Positions 34,344-44,732 are shown, counted from the stretch's first letter. The stretch: 64,000 nucleotides of DNA from JALZAI01 sp038212215 (GCA_038212215.1 JBBQUT010000020.1:19631-83630); one strand, 5' to 3'. Translations and numbers: made by a program. The notes: generated by a model not told the origin, from the letters alone.

Positions 34344-34835
34344 CTAGAGGCCCTTGTTGCGTCGGCCCAGCGCATTGCGTACCTCACGGTCGGCGTCGCG
34401 GCGCGCCAGGTCCTGCCGCTTGTCGTAGGACCGCTTGCCGCGTGCAAGCGCGATCTCGACCTTCACCTTGCCTGCAGTGAAGTACAAGGCCAACGGGACG
34501 ATCGTCAGGCCGCTCTCCTTCGTCTTGCCGATCAGCCGGTCGATCTCGCCGCGATGCAGCAGCAACTTGCGTGTGCGACGCGGCTCGTGGTTGGTCCAGC
34601 TGCCCTGCAGGTATTCGGGGATGTGCACGTTGCGCAGATACATCTGCCCGTCGTCGATGGTCGCGAATCCGTCGACGAGGGACGCGCGTCCGAGCCGCAG
34701 CGATTTCACCTCGGTACCGGTCAGCACCAGCCCTGCCTCGTACACGTCCAGGATCGAGTAGTCGTGTCGCGCCTTGCGGTTCTGCGCGATGAGCTGGCGG
34801 CCATCGGGGCGGTTGCTGGACGCCTGCGCGGACAT
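34344..34835 (-). CDS. smpB: SsrA-binding protein SmpB
   Basis: A 163-residue protein that brings tmRNA to stalled ribosomes. Family motifs: QNRKARHDYSILDVYEAGLVLTGTEVKSLR, GFATIDDGQMYLRNVHIPEY, HEPRRTRKLLLHRGEI, and the basic tail ARGKRSYDKRQDLARRDADREV, which becomes helical in the decoding site. Two bases after ftsX, in the usual ftsE-ftsX-smpB order. Its RNA partner is in this window but unusually distant. Confidence 0.96.
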   Translation of the reverse strand: MSAQASSNRPDGRQLIAQNRKARHDYSILDVYEAGLVLTGTEVKSLRLGRASLVDGFATIDDGQMYLRNVHIPEYLQGSWTNHEPRRTRKLLLHRGEIDRLIGKTKESGLTIVPLALYFTAGKVKVEIALARGKRSYDKRQDLARRDADREVRNALGRRNKGL

Positions 34836-34837
34836 GT

Positions 34838-35803
34838 CTACAACCGTACGTAGAGGCGCAACGTGATGAACGCGGTGATGCTCGACAGCACGACCCCGAC
34901 GATCAGCCCGGCTCCGCCGGCGATCAGGATGTCGTTGACCGACAGATTAGGGATCACGCCCGTCCGGGTCTGCCCGGCAAACACCCCGTCCAGCAGGAAG
35001 TGCTTGCCGAGGCCGATGAATCCGATCGAGATGAGTCCGCCGATCAGGACGGCGATCACCGTTTCGAGCATGAACGGCAGTTCAGTCATCAGCCGCGACG
35101 CACCGACCAGGCGCATGATGCTCGTCTCGTTACGTCGCTGGTTCGCTGCGACCTGGATCGTGTTGGCGATGAGCAGGATGGACGCGGCCAGCACGACCAG
35201 CGCGATGACGATAGAGAACCAGCGCGCACTGTCGATCATCGAGAGCAACGTCTGGATCGTCGAGATCTGATTGTTGACCTTGTCCACACCGCGTACCTGG
35301 TCGTACTTCAGCGCGAACGGGCCGTAGTCGCGCTGCAGATCCTTGAGCTTTACCGTAAACGACGCGGGCAGATCGCCCAGCTTGAGGAAACTGGCCAGCG
35401 TGGGTTGCTGCTTCTTGCCGAGGTCGAGAGCCTTACGCTGCGACACCAGGCTCGCCGACGCGACCATCGGATCGGCGGCCAGTAACTTGCGTACCACCTC
35501 GGTCTGCGTCGCATCGGTCGCCTTGTTCGGATCGCAGGTCAACGGGCGCTGCGCGCGGCGCTCACGCCGGGACAGTTCGTTGTTCGCCTGCTGCTGGTCG
35601 TAGGCGCTCGAGGTACACAGATAGACCGAAATATTAATCTTGTCTTCATACGTGGTCTTGAACTTGCTGATCTCGGTATTGGCAAGAATCGCCGCACCCA
35701 CGAAACCGAGCGCGATGGCGGTGCTCAAGATCAGCGCAATCGTCATCGCAGCATTGCGGCGAATACCGGCCGCGACGCCGGACACAACGAAATTTGCGCG
35801 CAT
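34838..35803 (-). CDS. ftsX: Cell division protein FtsX
   Basis: A 321-residue membrane protein with four transmembrane helices (about 20-42, 195-217, 245-267 and 290-312) and a large extracytoplasmic loop (about 45-190) between the first two, the FtsX/PLDc-like layout. The N-terminus RANFVVSGVAAGIRRNAAMTIAL and the RNETSIMRLVGAS cytoplasmic coupling helix are characteristic. With FtsE it forms a type VII ABC complex that activates wall hydrolases of the RipC/NlpC class at the septum. It starts 73 bases after ftsE and is followed by smpB after two bases. Confidence 0.95.
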   Translation of the reverse strand: MRANFVVSGVAAGIRRNAAMTIALILSTAIALGFVGAAILANTEISKFKTTYEDKINISVYLCTSSAYDQQQANNELSRRERRAQRPLTCDPNKATDATQTEVVRKLLAADPMVASASLVSQRKALDLGKKQQPTLASFLKLGDLPASFTVKLKDLQRDYGPFALKYDQVRGVDKVNNQISTIQTLLSMIDSARWFSIVIALVVLAASILLIANTIQVAANQRRNETSIMRLVGASRLMTELPFMLETVIAVLIGGLISIGFIGLGKHFLLDGVFAGQTRTGVIPNLSVNDILIAGGAGLIVGVVLSSITAFITLRLYVRL

Positions 35804-35876
35804 GACTTCCTTAGGTCAGAGGAGCGGAGCAGTCTTCGTGACTAACTTTGGGATCCGTAGCGTCGGCTACTAGATG

Positions 35877-36566
35877 TCAGCGGCCGACCCCGTACACGCC
35901 ACGCGCCTGGTCACGAACGACCTTGCCCAGATCGAGTTCGATCACGCGGCGGCGCATTGCGTCGACGATGTTGTTGTCGTGAGTGGCCATGACGACCGTC
36001 GTGCCCGTGCGATTGATGCGTTCGAGCAGGTTCATGATGCCCTGGCTGGTATCCGGGTCGAGATTGCCGGTGGGCTCGTCGGCGAGCAGCACGAGCGGGC
36101 GGTTGACGAAAGCGCGGGCGATCGCGACGCGCTGCTGCTCGCCACCGGACAGTTCATGCGGCAGTCGCTGCGCCTTGCCGGTCAGGCCGACGAGGTCGAG
36201 CACCTCAGGTACCGTGCGCTTGATCGACTTGGCCGGCCGGTTGATCACTTCCAGCGCGAACGCGACATTGTCGTACACGTTCTTCTTGGGGAGCAGTCGG
36301 AAGTCCTGAAACACGCAACCGATCCGGCGACGCAACTCGGGAACCTTGCGCTTGGCAAGCTTGTTCAAGTCGTGGCCATTGACCGTCACGGTTCCGGCGT
36401 TCGCCCGCTCCTCCCGCAGCAGCAGGCGCAGCACGGTTGTCTTGCCGGAGCCCGACTGGCCGATAAGGAAGACGAATTCACCCTTCGCGATGTCCATGGA
36501 GACCGTGTCCAGGGCAGGACGCGCACCCGCCGGGTATACCTTGCTGACGTTTTCGAGCGTGATCAC
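35877..36566 (-). CDS. ftsE: Cell division ATP-binding protein FtsE
   Basis: A 229-residue ABC ATPase: Walker A IGQSGSGKTT, Q-loop GCVFQDFRLLP, signature LSGGEQQRVAIARA, Walker B LLADEPTGNLD and H-loop ATHDNNIVD. The N-terminus MITLENVSKVYPAGARPALD is typical of FtsE. It energises FtsX to control septal peptidoglycan hydrolysis. First gene of the ftsE-ftsX-smpB run. A divergent drug-type ABC exporter separates it from prfB, with which it is usually adjacent. Confidence 0.96.
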   Translation of the reverse strand: MITLENVSKVYPAGARPALDTVSMDIAKGEFVFLIGQSGSGKTTVLRLLLREERANAGTVTVNGHDLNKLAKRKVPELRRRIGCVFQDFRLLPKKNVYDNVAFALEVINRPAKSIKRTVPEVLDLVGLTGKAQRLPHELSGGEQQRVAIARAFVNRPLVLLADEPTGNLDPDTSQGIMNLLERINRTGTTVVMATHDNNIVDAMRRRVIELDLGKVVRDQARGVYGVGR

Positions 36567-36703
36567 GGGAGCCGAGTTTACGCGATCGTAATTCGCCGCC
36601 GGGACATCTCGAATTGCACGGCGGGCCCCGTACCTTTATTTCCGGTATTCACCGAACCAAGCCGGGCAAATCGGATTGACCTGACTTGCTAGCGTGTCTC
36701 GTC

Positions 36704-37683
<980 letters not shown>

Positions 37684-37687
<4 letters not shown>

Positions 37688-38478
37688 CGGGCCCCGCCGA
37701 CGTCCTGGCGCGCTCGTCGCGGTGGCAGGTCGTCGAGTACAACCTGCTTGCCGCGCGAGCATTCTGGAAAGCCGTCCTCGTGGTCGGGGTGCTCACGCCG
37801 CTGCTGTACGTGCTCGCCCTGGGCGTCGGCCTCGGCACCGTCGTCGACAATGGCACCCACCCGCTCGGCGTGCGCTACCTCGTGTTCGTCGCACCTGCGT
37901 TTCTCACCGCGGCCGCGGTCCAGATCGCCGCCGCCGATGCGAGCTACCCGGTGATGAGCGGATTCAAGTGGCAACGCTTCTACCACGGCATGGCGGCGAC
38001 GCCGCTGCGCCCGACCCAGATCGCCGACGGCCAACTGCTGTGGATCGCGCTGCGGCTCGTGGCCAACTCGAGTGCCTATCTCGCGATCATGGCGTGCTTC
38101 GGCGGAGCGACGCGCTGGCAGATAGTGCTCGCCGTCCCGATCGCGACGCTCACTGGTGTCGCATTCGCGGCGCCCGTGACGGCACTCGCCGCGACAGTGA
38201 ATTCGGAGGGTCAGGCATTCAACGTCCTGTCCCGATTCGTGGTGACCCCGATGTTCCTGTTCGCGGGCACGTTCTACCCGGTCAGCCGCCTACCCGAGTG
38301 GGGGCGGTGGCTGGCCTATGTGAGCCCGCTCTGGCACGGCACCGAGCTGGCGCGCGACGCTGGCATCGGTGGGCTGTCCGCGCCGGCCGTCCTCGGCCAC
38401 CTCGCCTACCTCGCTGCATTACTCGTCGCCGGTATCGCACTCGCCCGCTGGCGGTTCCAGGTCCGGATCCAGAAGTGA
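37684..38478 (+). CDS. ABC-2 type permease (first subunit)
   Basis: A 264-residue membrane protein with six hydrophobic segments. GTG 37684 overlaps the ATPase stop by four bases. The family block AFWKAVLVVGVLTPLLYVLALGVGLG at the N-terminus and the late SRFVVTPMFLFAGTFYPVSRLPEW with PLWHGTELARD are typical of NodJ/DrrB-type permeases. It would form the membrane pore together with the next gene's product. Confidence 0.9.
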
Positions 38479-39302
38479 GCGCGCTGCAGAGCACACCGCG
38501 CGCCAGCCGGGCGCTGCGCATCCTGCCGCTGGGCATGCACGCCGGTCGGGGCCACATCGTGCTCGAGCGCGCTTTTCGGGTGTACCGGCGCAGTTGGCTG
38601 GTGATCTTCTCCGGATTCTTCGAGCCGCTGTTCTACCTGTTCGCGCTGGGGACGGGACTGCAGGGCCTGGTCGGCACGGTCAGCGGACCGGGCGGGCAGC
38701 CGATCAGCTACACCGCGTTTCTTGCGCCGGCGCTGCTCGCGTCCTCCGCGATGAACGGGGCGATCTACGACTCGACGGCCAACGTGTTCTTCAAGATGAA
38801 GTACGCCAAGTTGTACGACGCGATGCTGGCCACCTCGCTGGGGCCGTTGGACGTCGCGATCGGCGAGATCAGCTGGGCGCTCATCCGTGGCGGCCTCTAC
38901 TCCGCGGGCTTCCTGGTGGTCATGGTGACGATGGGGTTGACCGCGTCGTGGTGGGCGGTCCTGCTGCTGCCCGCCGCGCTGTTGATCGCGTTCGGCTTCG
39001 CGGCCGTCGGCATGGCGGTGACGTCCTTGCTCAACAGCATTCAGGATCTGGAGATCATCCAGGTCGCGACGCTGCCACTGTTTCTGTTCAGTGGCACCTT
39101 TTACGGGCTGGACGTGTACCCGAGGTGGCTGCAGATCGTGGTGCAGTGCCTGCCGTTGCAACACGGCATCGAACTGCTGCGTGGGCTCAATTCCGGCGTG
39201 CTTGAGCCCGAGCTGCTCGCCCATGCCGGCTACTTCGTGGTGATGGCCGCCGCCGGGCTGATCGTGACCGCGCGCCGGCTGGATCGGTTGCTGCTTCGGT
39301 GA
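38475..39302 (+). CDS. ABC-2 type permease (second subunit)
   Basis: A 275-residue six-helix permease, GTG 38475 overlapping the preceding stop by four bases. It shares with its neighbour the pattern FSGFFEPLFYLFALGTGLQG at the start and TLPLFLFSGTFYGLDVYPRW with LPLQHGIELLRG near the end, so the two permeases are diverged duplicates forming a heterodimer. It ends 10 bases before the convergent prfB stop. Confidence 0.9.
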   Translation: MSALQSTPRASRALRILPLGMHAGRGHIVLERAFRVYRRSWLVIFSGFFEPLFYLFALGTGLQGLVGTVSGPGGQPISYTAFLAPALLASSAMNGAIYDSTANVFFKMKYAKLYDAMLATSLGPLDVAIGEISWALIRGGLYSAGFLVVMVTMGLTASWWAVLLLPAALLIAFGFAAVGMAVTSLLNSIQDLEIIQVATLPLFLFSGTFYGLDVYPRWLQIVVQCLPLQHGIELLRGLNSGVLEPELLAHAGYFVVMAAAGLIVTARRLDRLLLR

Positions 39303-39311
39303 CCCGCTCGC

Positions 39312-40409
39312 TCAGTTGCCCTCTTGGCTACGACGCCAGCGGATACCCGCCTCGATGAAACCGTCGATGTCGCCGTCCAACACGCCTTGGGGGTTGCCGA
39401 CCTCGTACTCGGTGCGCAGGTCCTTCACCATCTGGTAAGGGTGCAGCACGTAGCTGCGCATCTGATTGCCCCAACTGTTGCCGGTGTCCTTGAGCGCGTC
39501 CATCGCCGCCTGCTGGTCCTGCCGGCGCCGCTCGAGCAGTTTCGCCTGCAGCACGGCCATCGCCGACGCGCGGTTCTGGATCTGGCTGCGCTCGTTCTGG
39601 CAGCTGACGACGATCCCAGTGGGCAGGTGCGTGAGACGCACCGCGGAGTCAGTGGTGTTCACGCCCTGGCCGCCCGGGCCGGACGAGCGGTACACGTCGA
39701 CGCGAAGGTCATCGTCGGGAATCTCGACATGGTCCGAGGACTCCACCACGGGCAGGACCTCAACACCGGCGAACGACGTCTGCCGGCGGCCCTGGTTGTC
39801 GAACGGGCTGATCCGCACGAGCCGGTGCGTGCCCTGCTCGACGCTCAAAGTGCCGTAGGCGTAGGGCTCCTTGACCTGGAACGTGGCCGACTTGATGCCG
39901 GCCTCCTCGGCGTAGGAGGTGTCCATGACATCCAAGGAGTAGTGATGCCGCTCGGCCCAGCGCGTATACATGCGCAGCAGCATCTCGGCGAAGTCGGCGG
40001 CGTCGACCCCGCCGGCCTCCGAGCGGATCGTCACCAACGCCTCACGTTTGTCGTACTCGCCGGAGAGCAGCGTGCGGACCTCCAGCTCGTCGATGCCCTT
40101 GCGCAGACCGGCGACCTCCGCCTCGGCCTCCACACGGGAGTCGGGATCGTCCATTTCCTCAGCGAGATCCCAGAGTGTCTGGGCGTCGCTCAGGCGCTGG
40201 CGCAGATCCTCGACACGACGGATCTCACCCTGGACGTGCGAGAGTCGCGAGTTGACCTGCTGCGCGTTCTCGATGTCGTTCCAGAGATCGGGGACGCCCG
40301 CCTGCCGCTGCAGCTCGCTGAGTTCGGCCCGCATCCGCCCGACGTCCACGACCGACTCGATGCTGGCGAGGGTCGCGGACAGTTCCTTCAATTCGGCGGG
40401 GACATCCAC
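39312..40409 (-). CDS. prfB: Peptide chain release factor 2
   Basis: A 365-residue class I release factor that reads UGA/UAA. Start GTG 40409 gives MDVPAELKEL. The tripeptide anticodon appears as SPF in VRISPFDNQGRRQTSF, and the peptidyl-transferase motif is SSGPGGQGVN. The reading frame is continuous: the autoregulatory internal UGA frameshift of many bacteria is absent, as is usual in actinobacteria. Same strand as ftsE-ftsX-smpB but separated by the ABC exporter operon on the other strand. Confidence 0.96.
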   Translation of the reverse strand: MDVPAELKELSATLASIESVVDVGRMRAELSELQRQAGVPDLWNDIENAQQVNSRLSHVQGEIRRVEDLRQRLSDAQTLWDLAEEMDDPDSRVEAEAEVAGLRKGIDELEVRTLLSGEYDKREALVTIRSEAGGVDAADFAEMLLRMYTRWAERHHYSLDVMDTSYAEEAGIKSATFQVKEPYAYGTLSVEQGTHRLVRISPFDNQGRRQTSFAGVEVLPVVESSDHVEIPDDDLRVDVYRSSGPGGQGVNTTDSAVRLTHLPTGIVVSCQNERSQIQNRASAMAVLQAKLLERRRQDQQAAMDALKDTGNSWGNQMRSYVLHPYQMVKDLRTEYEVGNPQGVLDGDIDGFIEAGIRWRRSQEGN

Positions 40410-40443
40410 TGCTCTTAAGGTACGCGGATCTCCGGCGCTCTGA

Positions 40444-40611
40444 TTATCGCCCCGACGGTGGTGTCGAGGATGCAGCCGCGCCGCGGTTACGCAGCTTCGC
40501 GACCGCGTCCGAAATCTTCTTGCGGTTCTCCGGCTTGCTGGCCTCGCGTTGCGCGACCTGGGCCAGTTTCGCGACGATGCTGAGTCGCAGCGCGTTCTTG
40601 AGCATTCCCAT
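40444..40611 (-). CDS. Small basic helical protein, conserved-type hypothetical
   Basis: A 55-residue frame from ATG 40611 with GGAGG seven bases upstream, ending 34 bases before prfB on the same strand. It reads MGMLKNALRLSIVAKLAQVA and then KPENRKKISDAVAKLRNR before a Ser/Pro tail. It is rich in Lys/Arg and helix-forming residues with GC-rich third positions, so probably real. No known domain; perhaps co-transcribed with prfB. Confidence 0.6.
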   Translation of the reverse strand: MGMLKNALRLSIVAKLAQVAQREASKPENRKKISDAVAKLRNRGAAASSTPPSGR

Positions 40612-40663
40612 GCGATTCCTCCAAGTTGTCCGGCAGGCACAGCGCCCGCGTCCAGTGAGTGAA

Positions 40664-41038
40664 TCATGCCCCGCCGGGCAGCTGCGCGATCAGTTTCCTC
40701 GTCGCGACCTGACAAAAGGCGTCGCGCACGATGCCGGCGATCTCGTCCCAGTCCGGGTCGTTGTCCAGCGTCACACCGAGCCAGCCGCGATGCCCGACAT
40801 AGGGCGGGCGGAAATAGTGCTCCGGATCCGCTGCGATCAGCTCCTCCTGGACGCCCGGGGCCGCGGGGCACCAGAAGCTGAGATGGTCTACCCCGTGATG
40901 ATGATCGTCGAGCGAGACGAACTGCCTGCTGGACGCCCGGGAGCCCGCGAAGAAACAAGCTTCACCGTGGCTGACCCGCTCGCTGGCCTCGGGTAGCGCG
41001 AGCGCGATCCCGCGCAGTCGCACGACGGGATCGTCCAT
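40664..41038 (-). CDS. MmcQ/YjbR family protein
   Basis: A 124-residue single-domain protein of the YjbR (CyaY-like fold) family: ALALPEASERVSHGEACFFAG at the N-terminus, FVSLDDHHHG, and the core GHRGWLGVTLDNDPDWDEIAGIVRDAF with the late VATRKLI. The family is DNA-binding-like with unassigned function. The gene stands alone, divergent from the urease operon 55 bases away. Confidence 0.9.
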   Translation of the reverse strand: MDDPVVRLRGIALALPEASERVSHGEACFFAGSRASSRQFVSLDDHHHGVDHLSFWCPAAPGVQEELIAADPEHYFRPPYVGHRGWLGVTLDNDPDWDEIAGIVRDAFCQVATRKLIAQLPGGA

Positions 41039-41093
41039 ATGGGTCGAGTATGCCCGTCATCGACGTGAAATGCAGATGCAATACCGTGCCGCC

Positions 41094-41396
41094 ATGCGGT
41101 TGAGCGAACACGAACAGGAACGCCTGATGATCACGCTAGCGGCAGACGTGGCGCAGCGGCGGCGTGGGCGCGGGCTGCAGCTGAACTATCCCGAAGCCGT
41201 CGCGATCATCACCTCGTTCGTGCTCGAAGGTGCCCGCGACGGCAGGACGGTTGCCGAGCTGATGACGGCTGGGCGCGCGGTACTCACGCGTGCCGACGTG
41301 CTGCCGGGTGTGCCGGAGATGATCGACTCGGTGCAGGTCGAGGCGAGCTTTCCGGACGGTACGAAGCTGGTCACGGTGCACGGGCCGGTGCAGTGA
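41094..41396 (+). CDS. ureA: Urease subunit gamma
   Basis: A 100-residue subunit from ATG 41094 (MRLSEHEQERLMI). Signature blocks RRGRGLQLNYPEAVAIITSFVLEGARDG and LPGVPEMIDSVQVEASFPDGTKLVTVH are intact. First gene of ureABCFGD, overlapping ureB by four bases. Urease splits urea into ammonia and carbamate. No ureE gene is present, as in mycobacterial urease operons. Confidence 0.96.
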   Translation: MRLSEHEQERLMITLAADVAQRRRGRGLQLNYPEAVAIITSFVLEGARDGRTVAELMTAGRAVLTRADVLPGVPEMIDSVQVEASFPDGTKLVTVHGPVQ

Positions 41397-41683
41397 TTCC
41401 CGGCGAGATCGTCACACCGGCGTCCTCCATCGCGCTCAATGTGGGCCGGGATCGGGTCGAATTGACCGTCCTGAACACCGGCGACCGGCCGATCCAGGTC
41501 GGCTCGCACTACCATTTCGCGCAGGCGAATCCGGCGCTGTCCTTCGATCGCGCGCTGGCCGCGGGCTGCCGCCTCGACATCCCGGCCGGCACCTCGGTGC
41601 GGTTCGAACCCGGCCTCTCGGTGGACGTTGCGCTGGTACGACTGGCCGGGCGACGCGTGGTCCCGGGGCTGCGGCGTGATTGA
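41393..41683 (+). CDS. ureB: Urease subunit beta
   Basis: A 96-residue subunit, GTG 41393 overlapping the ureA stop. It has the family core IPGEIV, NTGDRPIQVGSHYHFAQANPAL, FDRALAAGCRLDIPAGTSVRFEPG and the closing GGRRVVPG-like AGRRVVPGL. The ureC start lies eight bases inside its 3' end. Confidence 0.95.
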   Translation: MIPGEIVTPASSIALNVGRDRVELTVLNTGDRPIQVGSHYHFAQANPALSFDRALAAGCRLDIPAGTSVRFEPGLSVDVALVRLAGRRVVPGLRRD

Positions 41684-43400
41684 GCTCTCGCGGGCCCGCT
41701 ATGCCGCGCTGTACGGGCCAACGGTCGGCGACCGGGTGCGCCTGGCCGACACCGACCTTTTCATCGAGGTGACCGAGGACCGGTGCGGTGGCCCCGGTCC
41801 GCTCGCGGGTGACGAGGCCGTGTTCGGCGGCGGCAAGGTGATCCGCGAGTCGATGGGGCAGGCGGTCGCGAGCCGCGCGCAGGGCACGCCGGACCTGGTG
41901 ATCACCGGTGCGGTGGTCCTCGATCACTGGGGTGTAGTGAAGGCCGATGTGGGCATCCGCGACGGCCGCGTCGTCGCGCTGGGTAAGGCCGGAAATCCCG
42001 ACACGATGGACGGCGTGTCACCCGATCTGGTGATCGGCCCGTCGACGGAAATTCTCGCCGGTAACGGCATGATCCTGACCGCGGGCGGCGTCGACAGCCA
42101 CGTGCACATGATCGCGCCGCAGCAGTTGCCGGTGGCGCTCGCGTCCGGCATCACGACGGTGATCGGCGGCGGCACCGGACCGGCCGAAGGCACCAAGGCG
42201 ACGACCGTGACACCGGGAGCGTTCTGGCTCGACGCGATGCTGGCGGCCACGACGGCGTGGCCGATGAACATCGCGCTGCTGGGCAAGGGCAACACCGTGT
42301 CGGTCGAGGGTTTGTGGGAGCAGCTGCGTGCGGGTGCGTCGGGTTTCAAGCTGCACGAGGACTGGGGGACGACGCCGGCGGCGATCGACGCGTGTCTCGG
42401 GGTTGCCCAGTCGGCGGGCGTGCAGGTCGCGATCCACACCGACACTCTCAACGAAGCCGGCTATCTCGAGTCGACACTGGCCGCGATCGCCGGACGGCCG
42501 CTACACACCTATCACACCGAGGGCGCCGGGGGCGGCCACGCGCCGGACATCATCAAGGTCGCTTCGTTCGCCAACATCCTGCCGTCGTCGACGAATCCGA
42601 CCCGCCCGTACACGCGCAACACCCTCGATGAGCATCTCGACATGCTGATGGTCTGCCACCACCTCAAGTCGTCGATCCCCGAGGATCTCGCCTTCGCCGA
42701 ATCGCGCATCCGGCCGTCGACGATGTCGGCCGAGGACGTGCTGCACGACCTAGGTGCCATCTCGATGATCGGCTCGGACTCACAGGCGATGGGCCGTATC
42801 GGCGAGACGATCATCCGCACCTGGCAGACGGCGCACGTGATGAAGCAACGTCGCGGCGCATTGCCGGGTGATGGCGCGGCCGACAACATGCGTGCGCGGC
42901 GCTACGTCGCCAAGTACACGATCGCTCCGGCAGTGACGCACGGTCTGGCCGCCGAGATCGGGTCGATCGAGGCCGGCAAGCTCGCCGATCTCGTGCTGTG
43001 GGAGCCCGCATTCTTCGGGGTCCGCCCGCACGTCGTGCTCAAGGCCGGCGTGATCGCGTGGGCAAATATGGGCGACGCGAACGCCTCGATCCCGACGCCG
43101 CAGCCGCAGCTGCCGCGTCCCATGTTCGGGGCGTTCGGTTCGCTGCCCGCCCGGCTGGGACGCACGTTCGTGTCCCCTGTGGCGCTCGAGTCGGGCCTCG
43201 GTGACCGCTGGCAATCCGAGCGCCCGCTGGTGGCGACGGCGGACGTCTCGCAGCTGTCGAAGGCCGACCTGCCGCAGAACGACGCGCTGCCGAGAATCGA
43301 CGTCGACAGCGAGACGTTCGCGGTGCACGTCGACGGTGAGCTCATCGAGGCGCAGCCGCCGGCCGAGCTGCCAATGGCCCAGCGCTACTTCCTGTTCTGA
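41676..43400 (+). CDS. ureC: Urease subunit alpha (catalytic)
   Basis: A 574-residue nickel amidohydrolase; start GTG 41676 (MIELSRARYAALYGPTVGD). All active-site blocks are present: GGVDSHVHM (two His nickel ligands), GFKLHEDWG (carbamylated Lys bridging the nickels), AIHTDTLNE and HTEGAGGGHAPD (His), MVCHHLKSSIPEDLAFAESRIR (flap with catalytic His), and IGSDSQAMGRIGE (nickel-binding Asp). The length matches bacterial UreC. ureF begins on its last base. Confidence 0.97.
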   Translation: MIELSRARYAALYGPTVGDRVRLADTDLFIEVTEDRCGGPGPLAGDEAVFGGGKVIRESMGQAVASRAQGTPDLVITGAVVLDHWGVVKADVGIRDGRVVALGKAGNPDTMDGVSPDLVIGPSTEILAGNGMILTAGGVDSHVHMIAPQQLPVALASGITTVIGGGTGPAEGTKATTVTPGAFWLDAMLAATTAWPMNIALLGKGNTVSVEGLWEQLRAGASGFKLHEDWGTTPAAIDACLGVAQSAGVQVAIHTDTLNEAGYLESTLAAIAGRPLHTYHTEGAGGGHAPDIIKVASFANILPSSTNPTRPYTRNTLDEHLDMLMVCHHLKSSIPEDLAFAESRIRPSTMSAEDVLHDLGAISMIGSDSQAMGRIGETIIRTWQTAHVMKQRRGALPGDGAADNMRARRYVAKYTIAPAVTHGLAAEIGSIEAGKLADLVLWEPAFFGVRPHVVLKAGVIAWANMGDANASIPTPQPQLPRPMFGAFGSLPARLGRTFVSPVALESGLGDRWQSERPLVATADVSQLSKADLPQNDALPRIDVDSETFAVHVDGELIEAQPPAELPMAQRYFLF

Positions 43401-44068
43401 TGCAACCTGTCACGAACGGCGCGCTTTCGGCACTGCTGCTGTTGCTGCTCGACTCGCGGGCACCGGCGGGCGGGCACGCGCATTCAGGCGGCATGGAGCC
43501 GGCGATCACCGCCGGCCTCGTGGGCGACCTCGAGGGCGTCGAGGCGTTCTGCCGCGGCCGGCTGTGCACGTCCGGGCGGGTCGCCGCCGCATTCGCCGCC
43601 GCTGCGTGCACGGCATGGCCCGACGGGGACTGGGATCTGCTCGACGCGGAGTACGACGCGCGGACCCCGTCGGAAGCGGTGCGCGTGGCGTCGCGGCAAC
43701 TCGGGTCGGGGCTGCGGCGGATGCTCCGCGCGATGTTCCCCGCTTGCGTGCTGCCCTGGCCGCACTCACCCGCGCCGCACCACCCGATAGTGCTCGGTGC
43801 GGCGGTGGCGCTGGCCGGTGGTCGCGCCGAGCTCGCCGCGCAGGCGGCCGCACTCGCCTCGATCACTGCGCCTGCTTCGGCCGCGGTGCGCCTGCTCGGG
43901 CTCGATCCGCTGGCCGTGCAAGGCATGCTCGCGCGACTGCTCACAAATTATGGTTCGTTCGCCGTCTCGCAGATGGTGGGCGAACCCCTATTTGCGGGCG
44001 GAGCGCCGTATCTGGATCTGCTTGCCGATGTGCATCACGCGACGGAGGTGCGTCTATTTGCCTCGTAA
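43400..44068 (+). CDS. ureF: Urease accessory protein UreF
   Basis: A 222-residue all-helical accessory protein; ATG 43400 shares one base with the ureC stop. LLLLDSRAPAGGHAHSGGMEPAI at the N-terminus and the late GLDPLAVQGMLARLL are the family marks. UreF binds UreD-apo-urease and acts as a GTPase checkpoint for UreG during nickel insertion. The sequence is Ala-rich and less conserved than the catalytic subunits, as usual for UreF. Confidence 0.93.
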   Translation: MQPVTNGALSALLLLLLDSRAPAGGHAHSGGMEPAITAGLVGDLEGVEAFCRGRLCTSGRVAAAFAAAACTAWPDGDWDLLDAEYDARTPSEAVRVASRQLGSGLRRMLRAMFPACVLPWPHSPAPHHPIVLGAAVALAGGRAELAAQAAALASITAPASAAVRLLGLDPLAVQGMLARLLTNYGSFAVSQMVGEPLFAGGAPYLDLLADVHHATEVRLFAS

Positions 44069-44732
44069 CCGGTTTCCCCACCACAACGACCCCGCCGTCC
44101 AGCACGGCGAGATCCCGCGCAGTCGGGTGACCCGCATCGGCATCGGTGGCCCTGTCGGCAGTGGCAAGACCGCCCTCGTCGCCGCCCTCTGCCGCACGCT
44201 CGCGGGCGAGCTGACGATCGGCGTCGTCACCAACGACATCTACACGACAGAGGACGCGGATTTCCTGCGGACGCAGGGCATTCTGCCCTCCGGGCGCATC
44301 CGCGCCGTGCAGACCGGCGCCTGCCCGCACACCGCTATCCGTGATGACATCACCGCCAACCTGGACGCCGTGGAGGAGCTTGAGCACGACATCGCCGAGC
44401 TCGATCTCGTGTTCGTCGAAAGCGGCGGCGACAACCTGACCGCGACATTCAGCTACGGACTGGTGCACCGCCAGATCTTCGTGATCGACGTGGCGGGCGG
44501 CGACAAGGTGCCGCGCAAGGGCGGTCCAGGCATCACCCGCTCGGATCTGCTCGTCATCAACAAGACCGACCTTGCGCCACTCGTCGGTGCCGACTTATCG
44601 GTGATGGACCGCGAAGCCACCGCGGTGCGTGACGGCCGCCCGACCCTGTTCACGTCCTTGGCCGCCGAGCCCGGCGCGGGGGCGGTGGCCGATTGGGTCC
44701 GCGGTGTGCGCGCGGCGCGAGCGCCCGCGTGA
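44058..44732 (+). CDS. ureG: Urease accessory GTPase UreG
   Basis: A 224-residue SIMIBI GTPase that delivers nickel. TTG 44058, 11 bases inside ureF, is the only start that fits before the conserved core. P-loop GIGGPVGSGKTAL, TNDIYTTEDADFL, the metal-binding ACPHTAIRDD (CPH motif), VFVESGGDNLTATF and the guanine-specificity motif INKTDL are intact. The N-terminus HHNDPAVQHGE carries extra His residues. Confidence 0.95.
   Translation: MPRNRFPHHNDPAVQHGEIPRSRVTRIGIGGPVGSGKTALVAALCRTLAGELTIGVVTNDIYTTEDADFLRTQGILPSGRIRAVQTGACPHTAIRDDITANLDAVEELEHDIAELDLVFVESGGDNLTATFSYGLVHRQIFVIDVAGGDKVPRKGGPGITRSDLLVINKTDLAPLVGADLSVMDREATAVRDGRPTLFTSLAAEPGAGAVADWVRGVRAARAPA

Noticed and set aside
39312..40409. 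Programmed +1 frameshift in prfB
   Set aside because: The frame is continuous from GTG 40409 to the stop and no in-frame UGA is present near the N-terminus.
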